Shown: positions 25,460-34,135 of the stretch, in pieces | Layout: each line of letters opens with the position of its first letter | How positions within the stretch are numbered: position 1 is the stretch's first letter | Source: JANWHV01 sp035534995 | GTDB taxonomy: Bacteria; Chloroflexota; UBA5177; JANWHV01 | Assembly (NCBI GenBank): GCA_035534995.1 | Contig: DATLQX010000411.1 | Coordinates: forward strand, 1-42,871 | DNA: 42,871 nt | Direction: 5' to 3' | Made by a program: the position numbers and the translations under genes | The notes under the pieces: model-generated | The model's database searches: none | Told to the model about the DNA's origin: nothing | The model's input: only the letters and a program-made list of their open reading frames with translations

Positions 25460-26338
25460 CTAGTGGCGGACTCCCAGCTTATGGACCAGGGTATGGTAGA
25501 AATAGGAGCGCTCCTGGCCCCGCACGAAGCGGGCCATGTTGGGACCGACTCGGACCACCACCTGATCGTGGCTGAGGAGGTGGACATCGCTCTGCCCGTC
25601 GAAGCTGGCTCCCGCCTCGTGGTCCGTCTGGACGGTCAGCCGCACCTCGGTGGTCTCGGGCAACACCAACGGGCCGCGGAGCGACAGATGGGCGCTGATG
25701 GGGACCAGGACGAGATTCCGCACCTCTGGATGCAGAATCGGCCCGCCGGCAGCCAGAGCGTAGGCGGTGGAACCGGTGGGAGTGGCGACCAATACTCCAT
25801 CGGCGGTATAGGTGGTCAGACCATGACCGTCGATGCTCGCGTGTATTCTCACCACCCGTGAAAGATGCCTCCGCCCCACCACCACCTCATTCAGGCAGTC
25901 ATAGCGGCCCATGAGCGCGCCCTCCCGGTATAATTCGGCGGCGATCATGATGCGTTTCTCGATCCAGTAGTTCCCGCCCAGCAGAGCCGGCAAGCGGCGA
26001 GCCAACTCATCCGGCTCCAACTCGGCCAGGAATCCCAGCTTCCCCAGGTTGATCCCCAGCACGGGAATCCGGTGCGGCGCGGTCAGGCGAGCCACCCGGA
26101 GCATGCTGCCGTCGCCTCCCAGCACGACACAGACATCGATCCGAGGGAGCAGCGTCTCTATCTCCTCCGAATCCCAGACGGAACTGATCGAGATTGGGAG
26201 GCCGAGCCCCGCCACCAACTCGCGTACCTGGTCCGCCATGGCACGGGCCGGCCGCACTTTCGGGTGATAGAGCACCGCGACCCGGAGCAGCGGCGGGCTG
26301 CTAAATGGCTCGCTCGGCAGAAGAGGAATCTGGGCCAC
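25460..26338 (-). CDS. nadK: NAD kinase
   Basis: It phosphorylates NAD to NADP using ATP. The GTG start (GGGAG seven bases before) gives 292 residues. GGDGS at 74-78, the LNEVVVG stretch near 148 and TPTGSTAY near 185 are the defining NAD-kinase motifs. The coding region begins inside the end of tlyA (38-base overlap), a pairing common in Gram-positive bacteria, where recN often follows; here the cox operon lies beyond instead. Confidence 0.95.
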   Translation of the reverse strand: MAQIPLLPSEPFSSPPLLRVAVLYHPKVRPARAMADQVRELVAGLGLPISISSVWDSEEIETLLPRIDVCVVLGGDGSMLRVARLTAPHRIPVLGINLGKLGFLAELEPDELARRLPALLGGNYWIEKRIMIAAELYREGALMGRYDCLNEVVVGRRHLSRVVRIHASIDGHGLTTYTADGVLVATPTGSTAYALAAGGPILHPEVRNLVLVPISAHLSLRGPLVLPETTEVRLTVQTDHEAGASFDGQSDVHLLSHDQVVVRVGPNMARFVRGQERSYFYHTLVHKLGVRH

Positions 26339-27140
26339 TGAGCACTCCCGCTATGCTGGATTCAAGGTCATCGTCATCCGGCGCCGGACCGTGATGCAGC
26401 CAGGCAAGAAACTCACGATTCCCGGCAGGGCCGGTAATGGGAGAGCGGAGCAGACCGCCCACGCGCCAACCGTCGCCGCGGGCGCGGCCCAACACGCGGC
26501 GCAGCACCATCGCGTGCGCCTCGGGGTCTCGTACCACGCCTCCCTTGCCAACGTAGCGCTTCCCGGCCTCGAACTGCGGTTTAATCAGGCAGATTGCCTG
26601 GCCGTCGTCGACCAGCAATCGCCGGATCGCCGGCAGCACCAGGTCAAGGGAGATGAATGATACGTCGATTGTAGCCAGCGCGGGCCGCTCCGGCAACTCT
26701 TGCAAGTAGCGGATATTTACCCGCTCCATCACCACCACTCTGGGGTCCGTCCGGAGGGTCCAGGCAAGCTGGCCATACCCTACGTCGATCGCGTACACGC
26801 GCGCGGCGCCACGCCGCAGCAACACATCGGTGAAGCCCCCCGTGGAAGCACCGGTGTCAAGCGCCACCACGCCTTCCACGCGGATGGGGAAGTGGTCCAG
26901 GGCCGCCGCCAGCTTCAGGCCGCCCCGGCTGGCGTACGCGGCCGGCGGGCGTTCCACGACCAGTTGAATGTCCAGGGCTACCACCTGTCCGGGACGCGAG
27001 AGTAGCACGCCGCTGGAACCGACCAGGCCACCCTCGATCAGCCGCTGGGCTTCGCCCCGCCCCCCGGCCAGTCCTCGGTCGACCAAAAGCTGATCGAGGC
27101 GAGCTTTTCCGTCCGTCCGTGATTTTGCTTGATGCGACAC
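26301..27140 (-). CDS. tlyA: TlyA-family rRNA 2'-O-methyltransferase
   Basis: The 279-residue protein joins an S4 RNA-binding domain (about 13-75) to an FtsJ-like methyltransferase. LDTGASTGGFTD around 93-104 binds S-adenosylmethionine, and a conserved IKPQFEAG follows near residue 190. Family members methylate riboses in 16S and 23S rRNA and are sometimes labelled hemolysin A, which is misleading. The start is GTG (27138-27140) with a poor ribosome site. TAGTAT/TATAAG around 27165-27172 on the minus strand may be its -10. Confidence 0.92.
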   Translation of the reverse strand: MSHQAKSRTDGKARLDQLLVDRGLAGGRGEAQRLIEGGLVGSSGVLLSRPGQVVALDIQLVVERPPAAYASRGGLKLAAALDHFPIRVEGVVALDTGASTGGFTDVLLRRGAARVYAIDVGYGQLAWTLRTDPRVVVMERVNIRYLQELPERPALATIDVSFISLDLVLPAIRRLLVDDGQAICLIKPQFEAGKRYVGKGGVVRDPEAHAMVLRRVLGRARGDGWRVGGLLRSPITGPAGNREFLAWLHHGPAPDDDDLESSIAGVLSGPDSSSAERAI

Positions 27141-27177
27141 CTAGTACAACTTGTGATTGGTGCTTATACTAGAGCCA

Positions 27178-27237
27178 AGCCCTGCAAGCGACTCAGACCA
27201 CACCCACAGCACTCCGCTTGTCCCCACTTGCAGGGCT
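27178..27237. terminator. Long inverted repeat between tlyA and the kinase gene
   Basis: Perfect 11-base arms (27178-27188 and 27227-27237) enclose a 38-base interval; the right arm is followed on the plus strand by CTG and TTTT. On the minus strand it follows the histidine-kinase stop by 14 bases and lies upstream of tlyA. It could be a terminator or processing site for the signalling operon. An extra AGAGCC at 27171-27176 could pair instead with GGCTCT at 27234-27239, giving an alternative fold. Confidence 0.4.
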
Positions 27238-27250
27238 CTGTTTTGCCCGA

Positions 27251-29131
27251 TCACGGGCGGCCCGCGCTCTCGCCCCGCCCGATCCCCGCCGCGGGCGGGG
27301 TAAACAGCAGGGTAAAGCTGGCCCCGCCGTCACCGCCCCAATCCACCTGTCCCCGCAGATCCGCCTCGACCAGGGTGCGGACAATGGAGAGGCCAAGACC
27401 CTTATTCCGCCCCAGGGAGAAGTCCGGCGGCAAGCCATTCCCATCGTCGGCCACCGTAACCCAGACTTGCGAGGCCTGCCGCCCAAACAGCACGCGCACC
27501 GTTCCCCGCTCTTTGCCGCGGAGACCATGGCGCACGGCATTGGTCAATAGCTCATTGAGCAGGATCGCCAGAGTGGTCGCCTCACGGGTTTCCAGTTCTA
27601 TCGTCTCGCCTTCGGTCTGAAAGGATATGGCCGCCTTCCCTTGCAGAGTTGGTTCGAGGAGTTCGATGACCTTTTTCGCCACCGCTTCGATCGTGGTAAT
27701 CCCGATCGCCTCGCGAGACAGTAAGTCGTGGGCGGCCGCGATACTCCGCACTCGGTTATAGCTTTCGCGCAAGGTATTGCTGGCCTCGTCGGATTTGCAG
27801 TGCCGAAGGGCCAACGACAGGAGCGAGGCCACGGTCTGCAAGTTGTTCTTCACCCTGTGATGCAACTCAGCCAATAAGACCGATTTGGATTCCAGATTCC
27901 GCCGAGTCGCCTGGTGTAACTGGGCGTTCTCGATCGCCAGCGCCGCCACGCTGGCAAAATCGTTGAGAATATCACAGGTTTCACCGTCGAAACTCTGTCC
28001 GGGGTTACCCACCACCACCAAAACCCCAAGCGTCGATCCCTGGCCCCGGAGTGGCACGCACACGAGGGCGCGCGCCAGTTCCGGAGAAGATCCTGGGAGG
28101 ATAGCGGTACGCTGCGCCCGTTGCTGCATGGCGGCTAGCGCGATTCGCTGGATGGCGTCGCGGTGCTCGGGATTGTCGACACCCTGGGTGGCCTCGATTC
28201 TCAGATGGGGCTGTTGTCCCTTCCGGGCAAGAATGGCGCTCCCATCGCATTGGCAGAGGATGAGCGCTTGCGCGGCGATCGTATCCAGCACCCGGCGCAA
28301 CTCGAGGCTCCCGGCCACCGCCACCACGATTTGATGGAGAGTGGTGAGGGCCGCCACTTTCTGGTGGAGGCGGGCATCGGTCTGGCCGTAGGAACGGGCG
28401 TTTTCGATCGAAAGCGCGAGTTGCCCGGCCACCATTTCCAGAAAGGTAATTTCGTCGGCGGTGAACTCGCGCCCCTCGCGGGTTTGCACGCTGATCACCC
28501 CGAGGATTGCCTCGCCGCCGGTCGCCATGATCGGGACCGCCAGTAGAGAGTGATAGGGATCTTCATTGGTTTCAGGCAGATACTTGGCCCGCGTATCGCG
28601 CCAGATGTCGGGCACGTTGGTGGTCCGGCAGTGCTGAGCGGCCCAGCCGATCAGGCCCTCGCCCAGGGAAAGTCGGGCCGCGCCCACCGCCGAGGAGCTG
28701 AGGCCGTAGGTGGCCCCCAGCAGCAGCGTATTCGAACCTTGCAACAAATAAATGGAGCACACGGCGACCCCCATCACCTCGGCCACCGCGTCCACCACCT
28801 TGGTCAGCACCGTCCTTTCATCCAGGCTACTGGTCGCGACCGTGTTCACCCGCTGCAAGGCGGTAATCTCGGCCCGCCGCCGGTGTAGTTCCAGGCGCAA
28901 GCGGGCAAGCTCATGCTCGTCGTGATGCTCGCGGGCACGGAGGTAGCCCGTGGCCAGGGCCGAGGCCGCCTGACCGGCGCCGGGTGTGTCGGGGAGCGCC
29001 GCCAGCAGGGCGGGGAGCGGCATGCCCGCCGCGTTGTAGTGGGCGCCGAGAGCCTCCAGATAACCGGCATCGTCGCCAGCCACCGCCAGCGCGCCGGCCA
29101 GGGTCTCCAGGGTGGGATCCGTCTCGATCAT
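27251..29131 (-). CDS. Soluble GAF-GAF histidine kinase of the HisKA_2 type
   Basis: The ATG at 29131 has AGGA just upstream; a GTG at 29155 would add eight residues. The roughly 626-residue cytosolic protein has a helical N-terminus, two GAF sensor domains (about 97-245 and 262-407), a HisKA_2 phosphoacceptor helix with LAELHHRVKNNLQ (about residue 430), and a HATPase domain with NELLTNAVRHG and DDGNGLP. HisKA_2 kinases resemble PdtaS and usually pair with ANTAR-type regulators, but here the only regulator nearby is NarL-like. GAF domains commonly sense cyclic nucleotides, heme ligands or light; the ligand here is unknown. It starts 40 bases after the regulator stop. Confidence 0.9.
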   Translation of the reverse strand: MIETDPTLETLAGALAVAGDDAGYLEALGAHYNAAGMPLPALLAALPDTPGAGQAASALATGYLRAREHHDEHELARLRLELHRRRAEITALQRVNTVATSSLDERTVLTKVVDAVAEVMGVAVCSIYLLQGSNTLLLGATYGLSSSAVGAARLSLGEGLIGWAAQHCRTTNVPDIWRDTRAKYLPETNEDPYHSLLAVPIMATGGEAILGVISVQTREGREFTADEITFLEMVAGQLALSIENARSYGQTDARLHQKVAALTTLHQIVVAVAGSLELRRVLDTIAAQALILCQCDGSAILARKGQQPHLRIEATQGVDNPEHRDAIQRIALAAMQQRAQRTAILPGSSPELARALVCVPLRGQGSTLGVLVVVGNPGQSFDGETCDILNDFASVAALAIENAQLHQATRRNLESKSVLLAELHHRVKNNLQTVASLLSLALRHCKSDEASNTLRESYNRVRSIAAAHDLLSREAIGITTIEAVAKKVIELLEPTLQGKAAISFQTEGETIELETREATTLAILLNELLTNAVRHGLRGKERGTVRVLFGRQASQVWVTVADDGNGLPPDFSLGRNKGLGLSIVRTLVEADLRGQVDWGGDGGASFTLLFTPPAAGIGRGESAGRP

Positions 29132-29171
29132 TCTTCCTCGCGCGCGGACGAGCACGGCTGCCGAGCGGCGC

Positions 29172-29813
29172 CTAGATCAGTCCCTCCTTGGTCGCCACAT
29201 ACAAGGCGGAGACGCGATTGGTCGCGCCCAGCTTGTCCATGATTTTCTGGAGTTGATCCTTGATCGTGCCCTCGCTGACATACAATTGAGTGGCAATCTG
29301 GCGATTGGTGCAGCCTTCCGCCATTAACTTTAGGATACTCACTTCCCGCTCGTTCAGGATCACGCGATTGCGGTCACCATCGCGTTTGAGCCGTTCCACC
29401 ACCACCGTATGCGCCTTCCGGTCCAGGAATGCCTCGCCCCGAGCCACGCCGCGGATAGACTCCTTCAGATCCGTCCGTTCGACATCCTTCACCACATAGC
29501 CGGTGGCGCCGGCCTGGATGCAGCGATTGATGGTCTCGCTATCCAGGAAGGCGGTGAGAATAATTACCCGCGTGCCGGCGAAGTGAGTGGTAATGTGGCG
29601 ACACACCTCGATGCCGTCGATCCCCGGCATTCGCATATCGAGCAGCACGATTGTGGGTTTGAGCCGCTCAACCGCCTCCAGCGCCGACACCCCATCCACC
29701 GCCTCGCCAACGACCTCGAAGTCTGGTTCCTGGTTGAGAATCGTGGTCAGCCCCTCGCGGACGATCGCGTGATCGTCCACCACGAGAATACGGATCGCCG
29801 AGATCGCGTTCAT
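29172..29813 (-). CDS. NarL/LuxR-family response regulator
   Basis: The 213-residue protein has a receiver domain with acidic residues D13-D14, phosphoacceptor Asp59, a Thr near 87 and Lys109. A LuxR-type helix-turn-helix follows at about 150-205 (NEREVSILKLMAEGCTNRQIA). It would bind DNA as a dimer on phosphorylation by the HisKA_3 kinase encoded directly upstream, with which it overlaps by ATGA. Its position between two histidine kinases suggests that it collects two signals. Confidence 0.94.
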   Translation of the reverse strand: MNAISAIRILVVDDHAIVREGLTTILNQEPDFEVVGEAVDGVSALEAVERLKPTIVLLDMRMPGIDGIEVCRHITTHFAGTRVIILTAFLDSETINRCIQAGATGYVVKDVERTDLKESIRGVARGEAFLDRKAHTVVVERLKRDGDRNRVILNEREVSILKLMAEGCTNRQIATQLYVSEGTIKDQLQKIMDKLGATNRVSALYVATKEGLI

Positions 29814-31642
29814 CCTGCACCTCCTCCGGGCGGAGTTCGACTGGGGAGGGTTGCGCGCACAAGGGTGCCGCCCTCCTCGCCATTTGTCACTTCAAATCTC
29901 CCATCCAACTCTTCTATCTGCCGCGCGATGGTCCGGAGGCCAAAATGTCCCGCATCCTCGGTATAATGCTCGGCCAGTCCAGTCGGCAGCCCCACTCCAT
30001 CGTCCTGCACCACGACCGTCACCTGGTCCATGCCAAAGATGATGCGCGCCGCCACATGGCTGGCCCGCGCGTGCTTATAGGCGTTCATCAGGCTCTCTCG
30101 CACGACCCGATGCAAGGCATTCTGGCGGAGCAGCGCCAGATCGGGAAGCTGGCCAACGGTGCTGAATGAGACCGGCAGATGATATTGCTCCACGAAGGAG
30201 CCAACCATTGCCTCCAGGGCGGGGACAAGCCCGACTTCGGAGAGCGTGGAGGACAGCGTATAAATGGCGCCGCGCAACTCGCCGCCGGCCCGCGCGGTGA
30301 GGCGACGTACGTCCATCAGCTTGTGGGTCAGTTCCGGATCATGCCGGCTCCGCTGTAAGCACCACTCGGTGCCTAGACCGGCGCTGAACAGCATTTGCAG
30401 AACCGTATCGTGTAGCTCGCGGGCAATCCGGTTCTTTTCCTCAAGGACCAGGCTGCGCTGGGCCGCCATCCGCAGCAGGGCTTTTTCCACCCAGGTGCCC
30501 AGTTCCTGGCAGGCTACGTTCAAGCTCTGGGTGGGAGGGAGATCCCCGTCCTGGGCGTCTGGTGCCGCGATGATCGCCTGCAACACCGCCATCGGCTGAC
30601 CCTGAACCAGAATGGGCACGCTCACTCGGCACACCGCTTCCTCGCCCTCGAAGGGAATGCCGATGATGACCACTCCTCGGGAAAGCGCCGCCTGCCGCGC
30701 CTCGGCGAGGCACCCCCAGGCATGGTCGCCCGTGATCAGGTGCGCCTGGCGGACGAACAGGAGCTGCAGGGCCTCCGCGGCGGCATCGTAGCGAAAGGCA
30801 TGACCGCCAAGGAGGGTCATGGAGGAGAGAATCAGTTCCAGGCCCGATTCAAGTAAGCGATCGGGATCGGTGTCCTGAGTGGCGGTCTGGCTCAGGCCAT
30901 AAATGGTTGCCAATTCGGTATTCCGCAGAAGCACCGCCCGATAGAGATGGGCGTTGTCGGCGGCGATAGTGGCCATCTTCCGCTCAGCCTGGCTGAGTTG
31001 GCTTACCCCATAGGTCAGGGCAAACATGGCCACGACGGCACTACTCAGGTTAGTCACTTGCAGCGAGTGGTGGTTGGCGGCCAGGATGGAAAAGAACTGC
31101 AGGACGGAGACCAGGGTGGTGATACCAAAGGCACGACCGAGGCTATACCGAGTGGCCGACAGCAACACCACGGTAAAAAGCAGTACCTGTGTGTATCCCG
31201 GCTTGTTCACGGTGATGAAGAGCACCCCAACCGCCGTGCTCACGTCCAGGGCGGTCAAGACGGCGACTCGAGCGGCCCCATTGTGGGCTAAGGGAACGCA
31301 GGCATAGCGGGCCAGCACCAGATAGCCCAAAGGATGTAGAATCAATATCCCCAGGACCAGCAGACCGCTGGATAAGCCGAGACCAGGGCCCAAAGTGGCG
31401 GGGAGCAGGGCGCCCGAGGCGACCAGGGCCATGACCAACCAGTGCAAGGCAACAATGCGCCACTCAATCCGTGATTGCGCCTGAAGCAGCACCCGGAGCC
31501 GCGATTGATCGAGCCGGGCCCGCAGCCGCGCCACCGTGGCGCGCGCCCGCCAGGGCAGCGGATACGCCGGCCCCTCGGCGGCAGTCCGGTGCGGTCGGGA
31601 GGCATCGCTGATGCCATGATCAAGCCGTGCCCGTATGGCCAT
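29810..31642 (-). CDS. Membrane histidine kinase of the NarX/DesK (HisKA_3) type
   Basis: The 610-residue protein has about six membrane helices between residues 62 and 215, then a GAF-like region (about 240-400), the HisKA_3 dimerisation helix with RELHDTVLQML (phosphoacceptor His, about 425) and a HATPase domain with DDGVGLP. GAGGA stands 7 bases before the ATG. It is first in a three-gene operon (kinase, regulator, second kinase) and is the natural partner of the NarL-type regulator. The membrane part has no clear sensor fold of its own, so the stimulus is unknown. Confidence 0.93.
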   Translation of the reverse strand: MAIRARLDHGISDASRPHRTAAEGPAYPLPWRARATVARLRARLDQSRLRVLLQAQSRIEWRIVALHWLVMALVASGALLPATLGPGLGLSSGLLVLGILILHPLGYLVLARYACVPLAHNGAARVAVLTALDVSTAVGVLFITVNKPGYTQVLLFTVVLLSATRYSLGRAFGITTLVSVLQFFSILAANHHSLQVTNLSSAVVAMFALTYGVSQLSQAERKMATIAADNAHLYRAVLLRNTELATIYGLSQTATQDTDPDRLLESGLELILSSMTLLGGHAFRYDAAAEALQLLFVRQAHLITGDHAWGCLAEARQAALSRGVVIIGIPFEGEEAVCRVSVPILVQGQPMAVLQAIIAAPDAQDGDLPPTQSLNVACQELGTWVEKALLRMAAQRSLVLEEKNRIARELHDTVLQMLFSAGLGTEWCLQRSRHDPELTHKLMDVRRLTARAGGELRGAIYTLSSTLSEVGLVPALEAMVGSFVEQYHLPVSFSTVGQLPDLALLRQNALHRVVRESLMNAYKHARASHVAARIIFGMDQVTVVVQDDGVGLPTGLAEHYTEDAGHFGLRTIARQIEELDGRFEVTNGEEGGTLVRATLPSRTPPGGGAG

Positions 31643-31688
31643 TCATTCGTCCTCGGCCGGCGATTCTCGGGTTCTCGCCGCCTATCTC

Positions 31689-31717
31689 AGGCTAGCATCG
31701 GCATGACCGCGGATCAA
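31689..31717 (-). promoter_or_regulatory. Candidate promoter of the signalling operon
   Basis: On the minus strand TTGATC (31712-31717) is 17 bases from TAGCCT (31689-31694), and TGC precedes the -10, making it an extended -10. It would give a leader of about 40 bases. The -35 is identical to that of the cox promoter. Confidence 0.4.
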
Positions 31718-31807
31718 TGGGATATTACGCTGAGCGGGCGGAGGGCGCCAGGGTGGAAGGGCGCGACAAGTAGCCAACCAGCTACCAATTAGGGGACTAT
31801 GTAGGTG

Positions 31808-31836
31808 TTGTGACCACGAAACCCCCCGTCTACACT
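31808..31836 (+). promoter_or_regulatory. Promoter of the structured RNA before recO
   Basis: TTGTGA (31808-31813) and TACACT (31831-31836) are separated by exactly 17 bases. Each matches four of six consensus positions. The predicted start, about 31843, is the first base of the outer stem of the RNA fold described next, which supports both calls. Confidence 0.45.
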
Positions 31837-31842
31837 GGGAAA

Positions 31843-31945
31843 GGGCTTGAAGTTGCCGCGAAGGCGGTGCTTCGACCGGCGTAAGCCGGTCTCCGGAGCC
31901 CCTCTGTACGCTGTCGTTGGTTCCACCAAGCCGCGGCAGTTTTCA
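31843..31945 (+). ncRNA. Candidate structured small RNA or leader RNA with three-way junction
   Basis: Outer stem: 31843-31847 with 31897-31901. Inside, stem 2 pairs 31849-31852 with 31870-31873 and 31854-31859 with 31864-31869 around a GAAG loop, with one bulged T. Stem 3 is a perfect 7-base helix (31874-31880 with 31885-31891) with a GTAA tetraloop. Stems 2 and 3 abut with no spacer, as in coaxially stacked junctions. A terminator hairpin follows. The fold is preceded by a correctly spaced promoter. I cannot match it to a known family: it lacks tmRNA, SRP, RNase P, T-box or GEMM signatures. It could be a free small RNA of about 100 bases or a riboswitch-like leader of recO-glyS. Confidence 0.4.
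31911..31944 (+). terminator. Hairpin with T-run ending the RNA candidate
   Basis: CTGTCG (31911-31916) pairs with CGGCAG (31934-31939) and TTGGT (31917-31921) with ACCAA (31925-31929), leaving a 4-base bulge on the 3' side. TTTTC follows directly. TCCACC (31922-31927) could instead pair with GGTGGA (31946-31951), so two exclusive folds exist, as in attenuators. Confidence 0.45.
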
Positions 31946-31949
31946 GGTG

Positions 31950-31983
31950 GAGGGCCACACCGCCCAGGGCGTGGCCCTCTTCC
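31950..31983 (+). terminator. Second strong hairpin before recO
   Basis: Perfect 9-base arms (31950-31958 and 31971-31979) with a 12-base loop are followed by TTCCC. The T-run is weak. It lies 65 bases before the recO start. TACACT at 32001-32006 may be a separate -10 for recO. Confidence 0.45.
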
Positions 31984-32043
31984 CGCATCGAGCGCCATGG
32001 TACACTGAGGCATGTGCAAACCTGCCCCTGGGACGTGCCGGCC

Positions 32044-32838
32044 ATGACCACTCCCCGCAGCTATCGCGTCGAGGCCGTCACTCTCAAATCAACCGCGTTT
32101 TCCGAGCGCGATCGTATGTTGGTCCTCTACACGCGCCACCACGGCAAACTCCATGCCCTGGCCAAGGGTGCGCGCCGAACCACCAGCCGCCTGGCCGCGC
32201 ACGTCGACCTGTTCACGCACGCCACGCTTTTTCTCGTACATGGCCGATCCTTCGATCTGGTCACTCAGGGCGAGACCATCCAGCGCTTCCCTCTCTTACG
32301 GGATGACCTCACGCGCCTCTCACTCGCCTTCTATGCCGGCGAACTCCTCGACCGATTCACCGAGGAGCATGGCCCTAATCCCGGGCTTTTCGACGTGCTG
32401 CTGACCCTTCTCGGGCGCCTCGGAGATCCGGGCGTGGATCCGCTGGCGGCCTTGAGGGCCTACGAACTCGACCTTCTCGCCTTCAGCGGCTATCGGCCCC
32501 AATTACACCGCTGCGTCGGCTGCGAAACGCTCATCCAGCCGGAGGCCAACAGCTTCTCGCCCCCCGACGGTGGGGTTGTGTGCCCGAACTGCGTCGAACG
32601 TTATCCAGCGGCGTACCCGATCAGCGTGGAGGCCCTGCGGCTCTTGCGCAACCTCCAGACGCGCCAGGACGACATACTGGGCAAGATACGGGTATCGTCA
32701 GAGACCCTGGCTCAGGCAGAGCGAGTGTTGATCGGGTACATTCAGTATTTGTTGGACGTCCGTCTGCGATCAGTTGGTTTTATCGAGGTTGTCCGGCGGC
32801 TGCGGGCCGTTCCGGAGGGGAGCGCGGCATTTGGATAG
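32044..32838 (+). CDS. recO: DNA repair protein RecO
   Basis: RecO works with RecR and RecF to load RecA on gapped DNA covered by SSB. The ATG at 32044 gives 264 residues starting like the family, with SYRVEAVTLKS in the N-terminal OB fold; a GTG at 32014 would add ten unrelated residues. C157-x2-C160 and C180-x2-C183 form the C-terminal zinc site. Its last 8 bases overlap the glyS start, a neighbour pairing found in several phyla. Confidence 0.92.
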   Translation: MTTPRSYRVEAVTLKSTAFSERDRMLVLYTRHHGKLHALAKGARRTTSRLAAHVDLFTHATLFLVHGRSFDLVTQGETIQRFPLLRDDLTRLSLAFYAGELLDRFTEEHGPNPGLFDVLLTLLGRLGDPGVDPLAALRAYELDLLAFSGYRPQLHRCVGCETLIQPEANSFSPPDGGVVCPNCVERYPAAYPISVEALRLLRNLQTRQDDILGKIRVSSETLAQAERVLIGYIQYLLDVRLRSVGFIEVVRRLRAVPEGSAAFG

Positions 32839-34135
32839 ACCGGTATCCCTGGACAAGTTGGTCTCGCTTTGTAAACGGCGCGGCTTCATCTTCCAGAGCA
32901 GTGAGATATACGGCGGGATCAATAGTTGTTGGGATTACGGTCCCCTGGGCGTTGAACTGAAGAACAACGTCAAACGCGCGTGGTGGCGGGCCATGGTTCA
33001 GGGCCGCGACGACGTGGTCGGCCTGGATGCCAGCATTATCATGTCCCCTGAGGTGTGGCGCGCGTCCGGGCACGTGGAGAACTTCACGGACCCTCTGGTC
33101 GAATGCACGGCCTGCCATCGCCGCTTCCGCGCTGATGAACTGACCGCTGACGGCCTGTGCCCGGCTTGTGGCGGCGGCGTGGGCCAACCGCGGAAGTTCA
33201 ACCTCATGTTCAAGACCTTTCTCGGCCCGGTGGAGGAAGATGCGGCGGTAGTCTATCTCCGCCCGGAAACCGCCCAGGGAATCTTCGTCAACTTTCTCAA
33301 CGTGCAGAAGAGCACCAACCGGCGCCTCCCCCTGGGGATCGCCCAGATCGGAAAGTCATTCCGGAACGAAATCTCCCCAGGGAACTTTATTTTCCGTTCC
33401 CGCGAGTTCGAGCAAATGGAATGCGAGTACTTCACGCGGCCCCAGGCGGCGGACGAGGCATACGAGCACTGGAAGCAACAGCGCTTCCAGTGGTATCTCA
33501 ACCTGGGGATCCCCGCCGATCTTCTCCGCTTGCGCGAGCACGACAAGGAGGAGTTGGCCCACTACAGCACGGGCACGACCGATATCGAATTTCACTATCC
33601 CTGGGGCTGGGGCGAGTTGGAGGGAGTGGCCAAACGCGGGGACTTCGACCTCCGGCAACATTCCCAGGCTAGTGGGAAAGATCTTTCCTACGTGGATGAT
33701 CTGACTAACGAGCGCTTCCTGCCCTACGTAGTCGAGCCGGCGGCCGGGGTTGACCGCTCGATGCTTGCCTTCCTCTTTTCCGCCTACGACGAAGAGCCGG
33801 ATAAGGATGGCACCCGCACCGTGCTTCGCCTCCACAAGAGCCTGGCGCCGACCAAGGTGGCGGTGCTGCCCTTGTCCAAAAAGGAGCAACTCTGCGCCAC
33901 GGCCCGTGAAATTGCCGCCTCGTTGCGGCCACATGTGATGACGGCCTATGACGAAACTGCCTCGATCGGGAAGCGATACCGGCGGCAGGATGAGGTGGGG
34001 ACGCCGTTCTGCGTGACGGTGGACTTTGACAGCATGGAGGACAACGCGGTCACCGTGCGCGAGCGTGACAGCATGTCGCAGGAACGGATCGCGATGAGCG
34101 AGGTGGTTCCCTATATCCTGGGCCGCCTTGTCTAG
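32831..34135 (+). CDS. glyS: Glycyl-tRNA synthetase, dimeric (alpha2) type
   Basis: It charges tRNA-Gly. The start is judged to be TTG at 32831: GGAGGGGA stands 9 bases before it and the protein then begins with DRPVSLDKLVSLCKRRGF, the usual N-terminus, giving 434 residues. Two CxxC pairs around residues 94-116 form the zinc-like insertion. Class II motifs are clear: YLRPETAQGIFVNF and FRNEISP (motif 2), and a C-terminal anticodon-binding domain. It overlaps recO by 8 bases, so translation is coupled, and the rare start may lower its output relative to recO. Confidence 0.93.
   Translation: MDRPVSLDKLVSLCKRRGFIFQSSEIYGGINSCWDYGPLGVELKNNVKRAWWRAMVQGRDDVVGLDASIIMSPEVWRASGHVENFTDPLVECTACHRRFRADELTADGLCPACGGGVGQPRKFNLMFKTFLGPVEEDAAVVYLRPETAQGIFVNFLNVQKSTNRRLPLGIAQIGKSFRNEISPGNFIFRSREFEQMECEYFTRPQAADEAYEHWKQQRFQWYLNLGIPADLLRLREHDKEELAHYSTGTTDIEFHYPWGWGELEGVAKRGDFDLRQHSQASGKDLSYVDDLTNERFLPYVVEPAAGVDRSMLAFLFSAYDEEPDKDGTRTVLRLHKSLAPTKVAVLPLSKKEQLCATAREIAASLRPHVMTAYDETASIGKRYRRQDEVGTPFCVTVDFDSMEDNAVTVRERDSMSQERIAMSEVVPYILGRLV

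Noticed and set aside
31700..31792. Short plus-strand frame upstream of the RNA candidate
   Set aside because: It has no ribosome site or recognisable sequence and lies over the promoter of the signalling operon.
31843..31983. T-box riboswitch for glyS
   Set aside because: Glycyl-tRNA synthetase downstream made this attractive, but the T-box core sequence and the long stem I with specifier loop are absent on the plus strand; GGTGGAACC appears only on the minus strand.
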